Source: Megaustenia siamemsis
Lineage: Eukaryota; Mollusca; Gastropoda; Stylommatophora; Ariophantidae
Length of the DNA: 64,000 nucleotides
Assembly (NCBI GenBank): GCA_032433765.1
Contig: JAVIAB010000102.1
Location: 15,811,232 to 15,875,231 of the forward strand
Direction of reading: 5' to 3'
Part shown: positions 54,992 to 64,000 of the stretch, piece after piece
Position numbering within the stretch: the first letter of the stretch is position 1
Layout: every line of letters begins with the position of its first letter
Program-made: the position numbers and the translations under genes
The notes under the pieces: generated by a model
Told to the model about the DNA's origin: nothing
Seen by the model: only the letters and a program-made list of their open reading frames with translations
Database searches by the model: none

Positions 54992-57411
54992 AGGGAACAG
55001 GCAAATAATTGCGATGCTGCGGTGAAGCTGGTAGCAAGGGGCCAGTGGTGGGGAGTGTAGAACACTCCAGGGTATGAAGACAGCTTCACAAGGGAGGAAC
55101 ACAACACAATACTGACGTTTCGGCCTGAGGCCTTTTTTCAGAGTACAAGGACAACGAAAACAAACGGTGAAACACAATTATCTATAATTACATGATCAGA
55201 AGAGGAGGATAGAAAAGAAAAAAGTAGGATGATGAAAAATGAAAAAAGAGAGAGCTAAGATAAGAATATACAAAGAATAGGAGAATATATGTATATATAA
55301 AATCACTTAGCTTAAACGACTGGTTAATCCGCTGGGAACCAAACGAAAGACTGACTACAGGAAGGACATCCCGAGGCGGGAGAATGGAAATGAGGGTATG
55401 CCTGACCAGTGTTCATACACCGGAAAAGAGAACTAGAAACCCAAACACAAGCTAATGTCGTACAAGGAAAAGGGGTGGGAGAAGGAGAGGATATAAGGTA
55501 ACAAGAAATAACGGAGCCTAACAAGGGGGGGGGGGGGATGAGAAGAAGGGAGAAGGAGGAAATACTGGAATGGAAGAGAAATGAAAAGGACTGAAAGAGT
55601 CCGGAATGGGGAATATGAGGAGAGGTGGTGAAAGAAAGAAGGAACGAAAGAAGTAGGGCCCAACGAGGTAAAGAAGTAGGGAACGGAGAGACTGAGGAGG
55701 ATACTAGGAATATATATACACAAAGAGGAGTATACACCAGAGGAGGACAGGTAAAAGATAGGATGAGAGGCGGAGGGGATACACAGAGAATAATACGCTG
55801 GCAGGAGTGCCTGGAGAGGAAAGGAAGTGAGGAAACGGAGAAAGCGATGAGGAGGAGAAGGATAAAAAGGTAATATGCAGAAAGGAAAAAAGAAGGGGGG
55901 GGGAGATGGAAGGGTACAGAAGGATAGGGGTGAAGACAAGGAGCAGATGAGCATAAATATGAGATGAGAAGAAGAGTAGGGGTGGGAGAAGGGTACAGAG
56001 GAAGATGGGTCCTCAGAGGGACTGGGATACATTGATGCCGCGAGGGTGAGGCAACCCCAGCGAGCGATCAGACGGTGCTCTAGAGTGAGACGACTGGGGT
56101 GATCAGAAGTACATGATACTAAGCTAGTGACCCAGACATCGGCTAAACCATGATGGCCAACCGAGTTAAAGTGGGCAGCTACAGGAGTGCCAGCTTCTCG
56201 GGTGATGTGTAAATGTTCTCTGCACCTATCGCCGATCCGACGACCAGATTGACCGATGTAGGTTAACTTGCATCTCTTGCAGATGATGGCATAAATGATA
56301 TTACGCGATGTGCAAGTGAATCCCTCTCTGATCTCGAAAGGACCATTAGGAAAGAGGACTTTATCCGTCTGGAGAACGTGGTCACAAGTTTTGCACACTC
56401 TGCGGTTGCAGCGAATAGTACCTCTATGGCTAGGGAGGAAGCTGGAAGACGACCTCTGACAAGAAAGTCGCGGAGGTTACGGTCACGTCTAAAGGCCACC
56501 AGTGGTGGGTCGGGAAAGAGCAGACGAGTAGTAGGGTCAGATCGGAGAATAGGGAGGTAGCGGTGAATCGTCCTAATCACAGCGTAGTGGTGAGGGTGAT
56601 AGGTGAGGGCGAGTACTACTCTATCCAAGGGGGGATGAGTAGAAGGGGTAAGAGTAGATTGACGAGAAGTGTGGAGAACTCGACGCGGGGCGGGGAGGAG
56701 AGCTGATTCAGGATAGAGGCGTTGGCGGAAGAAGTCAAGCATAAGGTGGGCGTTGTGAAGGAAATCTTCATCGTCTTGGCAAAGGCGACGAAGTCTGAGC
56801 AGCTGGGAATATGGAAGTGAGTTCTTACAAGAAGTAGGATGAGAGGAGTCGTAGCGGAGGAAACTGTGGGAATCAGTGGTCTTGTAGAAGACCGAGGTGA
56901 GAAGATGAGAGGTGCCCAAGGAGACTGAGATATCAAGATAAGATACGAAGGAGGTAGAGATGTGGTAGGTGATGTGGATAGAGGCGTGGAAATGTCCGAC
57001 ATAATCGATGAAACGAGAGATCTCATCCTCTGGAAGGTCAGTCAGACCGATGCAATCATCGATATACCTACGATACATAAGGGGAAGAGGGCCCTGGTAG
57101 GTTTGGATGATTTGGTGCTCTAGATAACCCATGAAGAGACAAGCATAGCTAGGACCCATTTTAGTGCCCATCGCTACACCGCTGATCTGGGTAAAGAAGT
57201 TGCCATTGAAAGAGTTGAGGTTCAAGACTAATTCCGCTAGACGGAGGACGACAGTAGCAATAAAAGGTTGGATCCTACGATCCAGGAAAAACTGGAGAGC
57301 TAGAAGGCCGTCGGAGTGGGGAATAGAAGTATAAAGAGAGCAGACATCCATAACGAAGAGGCGGTAGTGGCGATCAGGAAGGAGAGAGATAGAGGAGAAG
57401 ATGTGTGTACA
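54992..57411 (-). mobile_element. Penelope-like retroelement (PLE), 5'-truncated
   Basis: The minus strand from 57405 encodes a PLE reverse transcriptase: motif A FVMDVCSLYTSIPHSDG, motif B GVAMGTKMGPSYACLFMGYL, motif C YRRYIDDCIGL, then SYLDI and KTTDSHSFL. It runs to about 56430, where a frameshift occurs. The other frame then gives VCKTCDHVL, NIIYAIICKRCKLTYIGQSG, DRCREHLHI and AAHFNSVGHHG, a GIY-YIG endonuclease domain with a CxxC upstream. RT followed by GIY-YIG with this order is specific to Penelope-like elements. The 3' part (55000-56000) is a long UTR or low-complexity region. RT motifs upstream of A are missing, so it is truncated. Satellite DNA lies on both sides. Confidence 0.95.
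55112..55141 (-). ncRNA. Hammerhead-ribozyme-like remnant at PLE end
   Basis: The minus strand reads CTGA, an A-rich spacer, a GGCC-TCA-GGCC stem and GAAACGTC. This is the layout of a hammerhead core (CUGANGA, stem II, GAAA) as known from terminal repeats of Penelope-like elements. The expected CUGAUGA is degraded to CTGAAAA, so cleavage activity is unlikely. Position near the PLE 3' end fits. Confidence 0.4.
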
Positions 57412-57726
57412 CAAGACACTATTAGCTGCTGCCGTCTGGAGACATCGGTACAAGACACTACTAGCTGCTGCCGTCCGGAGACATCGATACAAGACACTAC
57501 TAGCTGCTGCCGTCCGGAGACATCGGTACAAGACACTACTAGCTGCTGCCGTCCGGAGACATCGGTACAAGACACTACTAGCTGCTGCCGTCCGGAGACA
57601 TCGGTACAAGACACTACTAGCTGCTGCCGTCCGAGACATCGGTACAAGACACTATTAGCTGCTGCCGTCCGGAGACATCGGTACACGACACTATTAGCTG
57701 CTGCCGTCCGGAGACATCGGTACAAG

Positions 57727-60545
57727 ACACTACTAGCTGCTGCCGTCCGGAGACATCGGTACAAGACACTACTAGCTGCTGCCGTCCGGAGACATCGGTA
57801 CAAGACACTATTAGCTGCTGCCGTCCGGAGACATCGGTACAAGACACTATTAGCTGCTGCCGTCTGGAGACATCGGTACAAGACACTACTAGCTGCTGCC
57901 GTCTGGAGACATCGGTACAAGACACTATTAGCTGCTGCCGTCTGGAGACATCGGTACAAGACACTATTAGCTGCTGCCGTCTGGAGACATCGGTACAAGA
58001 CACTATTAGCTGCTGCCGTCTGGAGACATCGGTACAAGACACTATTAGCTGCTGCCGTCTGGAGACATCGGTACAAGACACTACTAGCTGCTGCCGTCCG
58101 GAGACATCGGTACAAGACACTATTAGCTGCTGCCGTCTGGAGACATCGGTACAAGACACTACTAGCTGTAGCCTGGAGACATCGGTACAAGACACTACTA
58201 GCTGTAGCCTGGAGACATCAGTACAAGACACTACTAGCTGTAGTCTGGAAACATCTGTACAAGACACTACTAGCTGCCGTCTGGAGACATCGGTACAAGA
58301 CACTACTAGCTGCTGCCGTATGGAGACATCGGTACAATCCACTACTAGCTGTCATCTGGAGACATCGGTACAAGACACTACTAGCTGTAGTCTGGAGACA
58401 TCGGTACAATACACTACTAGCTGTAGTCTGGAGACATCGGTACAAGACACAATTAGATGTAGTCTGGGGACATCGGTACAAGACACTACTAGCTGTAGCC
58501 TGGAGACGTCAGTACAAGACACTACTAGCTGTAGCCTGGAGACATCGGTACAAGACACTACTAGCTGTAGTCTGGAGACATAGGCACAAGACACTACTAG
58601 CTGTAGCCTGGAGACGTCAGTACAAGACACTACTAGCTGTAGCCTGGAGACATAGGCACAAGACACTACTAGCTGTAGTCTGGAGACATAGGTACAAGAC
58701 ACTACTAGCTGTAGTCTGGGGACATCGGTACAAGACACTACTAGCTGTAGTCTGGGGACATCGGTACAAGACACTACTAGCTGTAGTCTGGGGACATCGG
58801 TACAAGACACTACTAGCTGTAGTCTGGGGACATCGGTACAAGACACTACTAGCTGTAGTCTGGGACATCGGTACAAGACATTACTAGCTGTAGCCTGGAG
58901 ACATAGGTACAAGACACTACTAGCTGTAGCCTGGAGACATAGGCACAAGACACTACTAGCTGTAGTCTGGGGACATCGGTACAAGACACTACTAGCTGTA
59001 GTCTGGGGACATCGGTACAAGACACTACTAGCTGTAGTCTGGGGACATCGGTACAAGACACTACTAGCTGTAGTCTGGGGACATCGGTACAAGACACTAC
59101 TAGCTGTAGTCTGGGGACATCGGTACAAGACACTACTAGCTGTAGTCTGGGGACATCGGTACAAGACACTACTAGCTGTAGTCTGGGGACATCGGTACAA
59201 GACACTACTAGCTGTAGTCTGGGACATCGGTACAAGACACTACTAGCTGTAGCCTGGAGACATAGGTACAAGACACTACTAGCTGTAGCCTGGAGACATA
59301 GGTACAAGACACTACTAGCTGTAGTCTGGGGACATCGGTACAAGACACAATTAGATGTAGTCTGGGGACATCGGTACAAGACACTACTAGCTGTAGCCTG
59401 GAGACGTCAGTACAAGACACTACTAGCTGTAGCCTGGAGACATCAGTACAAGACACTACTAGCTGTAGTCTGGAGACATAGGCACAAGACACTACTAGCT
59501 GTAGCCTGGAGACGTCAGTACAAGACACTACTAGCTGTAGCCTGGAGACATAGGCACAAGACACTACTAGCTGTAGTCTGGAGACATAGGTACAAGACAC
59601 TACTAGCTGTAGTCTGGGGACATCGGTACAAGACACTACTAGCTGTAGTCTGGGGACATCGGTACAAGACACTACTAGCTGTAGTCTGGGGACATCGGTA
59701 CAACACACTACTAGCTGTAGTCTGGGGACATCGGTACAAGACACTACTAGCTGTATCTGGGGACATCGGTACAAGACACTATTAGCTGTAGCCTGGAGAC
59801 ATAGGTACAAGACACTACTAGCTGTAGTCTGGGGACATCGGTACAAGACACTACTAGCTGTAGTCTGGGGACATCGGTACAAGACACTACTAGCTGTAGT
59901 CTGGGGACATCGGTACAAGACATTACTAGCTGTAGCCTGGAGACATAGGTACAAGACACTACTAGCTGTAGTCTGGGGACATCGGTACAAGACACTACTA
60001 GCTGTAGTCTGGGGACATCGGTACAAGACACTACTAGCTGTAGCCTGGAGACATAGGTACAAGACACTACTAGCTGTAGCCTGGAGACATAGGTACAAGA
60101 CACTTCTAGCTGTAGCCTGGAGACATAGGTACAAGACACTACTAGCTGTAGTCTGGGGACATCGGTACAAGACACTACTGGCTGTAGCCTGGAGATATCG
60201 GTACAAGACACTACTAGCTGTAGCCTGGAGACATCAGTACAAGACACTACTAGCTGCTACTGTCTGGAGACATTGTTACAAGACACTACTAGCTGTAACC
60301 TGGAGACATCGTTACAAATCACTACTAGCTGCTACTGTCTGGAGACATTGTTACAAGACACTACTAGCTGTAGCCTGGAGACATCGGTACAAGCTACTAC
60401 TAGCTGCTGCCATATGGAGACATCGGTACAAGACACTATTAGCTGTAGTCTGGAGACATCGGTACAAGACACTACTAGCTGCTGCCTGAAGACATCGGTA
60501 CAAGGCACTACTAGCTGACGTCTGGAGACATCTGTACAAGACACT
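57727..60545 (+). repeat. Higher-order repeat, copy 1 (~2.8 kb)
   Basis: It matches 60546-63330 at a constant offset of about 2812-2813 bp, dropping to 2779 bp later because of unit loss. Diagnostic rare variants occur in both at the same order: CAGACGT/GTCAGTACAAG, CAATCCACTACTAGCTGTCA, ACAATTAGATGTAGTCTGGG, ACATTGTTACAAGACACTAC and CATATGGAGACATCGG. Confidence 0.93.
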
Positions 60546-63330
60546 ATTAGCTGCTGCCGTCCGGAGACATCGGTACAAGACACTACTAGCTGCTGCCGTC
60601 CGGAGACATCGGTACAAGACACTATTAGCTGCTGCCGTCCGGAGACATCGGTACAAGACACTATTAGCTGCTGCCGTCTGGAGACATCGGTACAAGACAC
60701 TACTAGCTGCTGCCGTCTGGAGACATCGGTACAAGACACTATTAGCTGCTGCCGTCTGGAGACATCGGTACAAGACACTATTAGCTGCTGCCGTCTGGAG
60801 ACATCGGTACAAGACACTATTAGCTGCTGCCGTCTGGAGACATCGGTACAAGACACTATTAGCTGCTGCCGTCTGGAGACATCGGTACAAGACACTACTA
60901 GCTGCTGCCGTCGGAGACATCGGTACAAGACACTATTAGCTGCTGCCGTCTGGAGACATCGGTACAAGACACTACTAGCTGTAGCCTGGAGACATCGGTA
61001 CAAGACACTACTAGCTGTAGCCTGGAGACATCAGTACAAGACACTACTAGCTGTAGTCTGGAAACATCTGTACAAGACACTACTAGCTGCCGTCTGGAGA
61101 CATCGGTACAAGACACTACTAGCTGCTGCCGTATGGAGACATCGGTACAATCCACTACTAGCTGTCATCTGGAGACATCGGTACAAGACACTACTAGCTG
61201 TAGTCTGGAGACATCGGTACAATACACTACTAGCTGTAGTCTGGAGACATCGGTACAAGACACAATTAGATGTAGTCTGGGGACATCGGTACAAGACACT
61301 ACTAGCTGTAGCCTGGAGACGTCAGTACAAGACACTACTAGCTGTAGCCTGGAGACATCGGTACAAGACACTACTAGCTGTAGTCTGGAGACATAGGCAC
61401 AAGACACTACTAGCTGTAGCCTGGAGACGTCAGTACAAGACACTACTAGCTGTAGCCTGGAGACATAGGCACAAGACACTACTAGCTGTAGTCTGGAGAC
61501 ATAGGTACAAGACACTACTAGCTGTAGTCTGGGGACATCGGTACAAGACACTACTAGCTGTAGTCTGGGGACATCGGTACAAGACACTACTAGCTGTAGT
61601 CTGGGGACATCGGTACAAGACACTACTAGCTGTAGTCTGGGGACATCGGTACAAGACACTACTAGCTGTAGTCTGGGGACATCGGTACAAGACATTACTA
61701 GCTGTAGCCTGGAGACATAGGTACAAGACACTACTAGCTGTAGCCTGGAGACATAGGTACAAGACACTACTAGCTGTAGTCTGGGGACATCGGTACAAGA
61801 CACTACTAGCTGTAGTCTGGGGACATCGGTACAAGACACTACTAGCTGTAGTCTGGGGACATCGGTACAAGACACTACTAGCTGTAGTCTGGGGACATCG
61901 GTACAAGACACTACTAGCTGTAGTCTGGGGACATCGGTACAAGACACTACTAGCTGTAGTCTGGGGACATCGGTACAAGACACTACTAGCTGTAGTCTGG
62001 GGACATCGGTACAAGACACTACTAGCTGTAGCCTGGAGACATAGGTACAAGACACTACTAGCTGTAGCCTGGAGACATAGGTACAAGACACTACTAGCTG
62101 TAGTCTGGGGACATCGGTACAAGACACAATTAGATGTAGTCTGGGGACATCGGTACAAGACACTACTAGCTGTAGCCTGGAGACGTCAGTACAAGACACT
62201 ACTAGCTGTAGCCTGGAGACATCAGTACAAGACACTACTAGCTGTAGTCTGGAGACATAGGCACAAGACACTACTAGCTGTAGCCTGGAGACGTCAGTAC
62301 AAGACACTACTAGCTGTAGCCTGGAGACATAGGCACAAGACACTACTAGCTGTAGTCTGGAGACATAGGTACAAGACACTACTAGCTGTAGTCTGGGGAC
62401 ATCGGTACAAGACACTACTAGCTGTAGTCTGGGGACATCGGTACAAGACACTACTAGCTGTAGTCTGGGGACATCGGTACAACACACTACTAGCTGTAGT
62501 CTGGGGACATCGGTACAAGACACTACTAGCTGTAGTCTGGGGACATCGGTACAAGACACTATTAGCTGTAGCCTGGAGACATAGGTACAAGACACTACTA
62601 GCTGTAGTCTGGGGACATCGGTACAAGACACTACTAGCTGTAGTCTGGGGACATCGGTACAAGACACTACTAGCTGTAGTCTGGGGACATCGGTACAAGA
62701 CATTACTAGCTGTAGCCTGGAGACATAGGTACAAGACACTACTAGCTGTAGTCTGGGGACATCGGTACAAGACACTACTAGCTGTAGTCTGGGGACATCG
62801 GTACAAGACACTACTAGCTGTAGCCTGGAGACATAGGTACAAGACACTACTAGCTGTAGCCTGGAGACATAGGTACAAGACACTTCTAGCTGTAGCCTGG
62901 AGACATAGTACAAGACACTACTAGCTGTAGTCTGGGGACATCGGTACAAGACACTACTGGCTGTAGCCTGGAGATATCGGTACAAGACACTACTAGCTGT
63001 AGCCTGGAGACATCAGTACAAGACACTACTAGCTGCTACTGTCTGGAGACATTGTTACAAGACACTACTAGCTGTAACCTGGAGACATCGTTACAAATCA
63101 CTACTAGCTGCTACTGTCTGGAGACATTGTTACAAGACACTACTAGCTGTAGCCTGGAGACATCGGTACAAGCTACTACTAGCTGCTGCCATATGGAGAC
63201 ATCGGTACAAGACACTATTAGCTGTAGTCTGGAGACATCGGTACAAGACACTACTAGCTGCTGCCTGAAGACATCGGTACAAGGCACTACTAGCTGACGT
63301 CTGGAGACATCTGTACAAGACACTATTAGC
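60546..63330 (+). repeat. Higher-order repeat, copy 2 (~2.8 kb)
   Basis: A head-to-tail duplicate of the preceding block, with a few single-base differences, one lost 36-bp unit, and a 1-nt change at 60911 (CCGTCGGAG). A partial third copy of the last ~330 bp of the block lies at about 63590-63915. Confidence 0.93.
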
Positions 63331-64000
63331 TGCCGTCTGTAGACATCGGTACAAGACACTACTAGCTGTGACCTGGAGACATAGGTACAAGACACTACTA
63401 GCTGCAGTCTGGAGACATAGGTACAAGACACTACTAGCTGTAGTCTGGGGACATCGGTACAAGACACTACTAGCTGTAGCCTGGAGACATCGGTACAAGA
63501 CACTACTAGCTGTAGTCTGGAGATATAGGTACAAGACACTACTAGATGCTGCCGTCTGCAGACATCGATACAAGACACTACTAGCTGTAGCCTGGAGATA
63601 TCGGTACAAGACACTACTAGCTGTAGCCTGGAGACATCAGTACAAGACACTACTAGCTGCTACTGTCTGGAGACATTGTTACAAGACACTACTAGCTGTA
63701 GCCTGGAGACATCGTTACAAATCACTACTAGTTGCTACTATCTGGAGACATTGTTACAAGACACTACTAGCTGTAGCCTGGAGACATCGGTACAAGCTAC
63801 TACTAGCTGCTGCCATATGGAGACATCGGTACAAGACACTACTAGCTGCTGCCTGAAGACATCGGTGCAAGGCACAACTAGCTGACGTCTGGAGACATCT
63901 GTACAAGACACTATTTAGCTGCCGTCTGGAGACATCGGTACAAGACACTACTAGCTGTAGTCTGGGGACATCGGTACAAGACACTACTAGCTGTAGTCTG

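Larger units (their letters stand above)
57412..64000 (+). repeat. 36/39-bp satellite with higher-order structure
   Basis: The 39-bp form is GTACAAGACACTACTAGCTG + CTGCCGTCYGGAGACATCG. The 36-bp form has TGTAGYCTGG in place of CTGCTGCCGTCTGG. Both periods are multiples of three, so long frames (up to 606 codons on the minus, 523 on the plus) arise without selection. 39-bp units dominate 57.41-58.16 and 60.54-60.97 kb; 36-bp units dominate between. The array runs off the window end. Confidence 0.98.

Noticed and set aside
55433..56010. Ser/Pro/Phe-rich C-terminal extension of the GIY-YIG frame
   Set aside because: The domain similarity ends after the EHRLIARW-like part. The rest is low-complexity sequence of the PLE 3' region and is probably not part of a protein domain.
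57316..58887. 523-codon plus-strand open frame, and minus frames up to 606 codons at 61165-62985
   Set aside because: They lie in the 36/39-bp satellite whose period is a multiple of three. No initiation context or domain was seen.

Overview
The window looks like animal nuclear DNA, most likely from an invertebrate and plausibly a lophotrochozoan or mollusc. It has spliced coding exons, tRNA-derived SINEs, many 5'-truncated non-LTR retrotransposon pieces, a Penelope-like element and a very high load of minisatellites. The phylum is inferred from how these element types combine and is not proven. No operons, bacterial promoters, rRNA genes or CRISPR systems were seen.

Host gene. The only convincing host gene lies on the minus strand. 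Two exons (22030-21833 and 16931-15339) join in phase 0 and encode ankyrin repeats plus a Ser/Thr-rich tail resembling the C-terminal part of ANKRD50. The 4.9-kb intron between them holds SINEs, LINE fragments and a 35-bp minisatellite. The intron upstream of the first exon is filled by a G-rich minisatellite that starts about 15 bp from the splice acceptor. No further upstream exons were recognised.

Layout. 1-12 kb: LINE C-terminal fragments, SINEs and short tandem repeats. 12.2-13.6 kb: 37-bp minisatellite. 14-22 kb: RNase H fragment and the ankyrin gene. 22-25.5 kb: G-rich array, CTG/GTT-rich array and a polypurine tract. 26-31 kb: dispersed repeats and an RNase H domain broken by a six-fold 86-bp duplication. 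30.4-35.2 kb: minisatellites, including a 3.4-kb array. 36-40 kb: a nested cluster in which a TA-flanked MITE sits in one LINE copy, and an inverted LINE copy carries another dispersed element. 40-44.5 kb: four minisatellites. 45-47.4 kb: LINE remnants. 48.4-53.8 kb: two large arrays, one split by a LINE fragment. 55-57.4 kb: an antisense Penelope-like element inserted in a 36/39-bp satellite. That satellite runs on to the window end with a ~2.8-kb higher-order repeat.

By adding the spans, roughly 23 kb (about 36%) is tandem repeat. Most long open frames are by-products of arrays with stop-free periods, not genes. The most interesting material is structural: nested insertions with readable target-site duplications, minisatellites in the act of forming, and a ribozyme-like motif at the Penelope-like element end.
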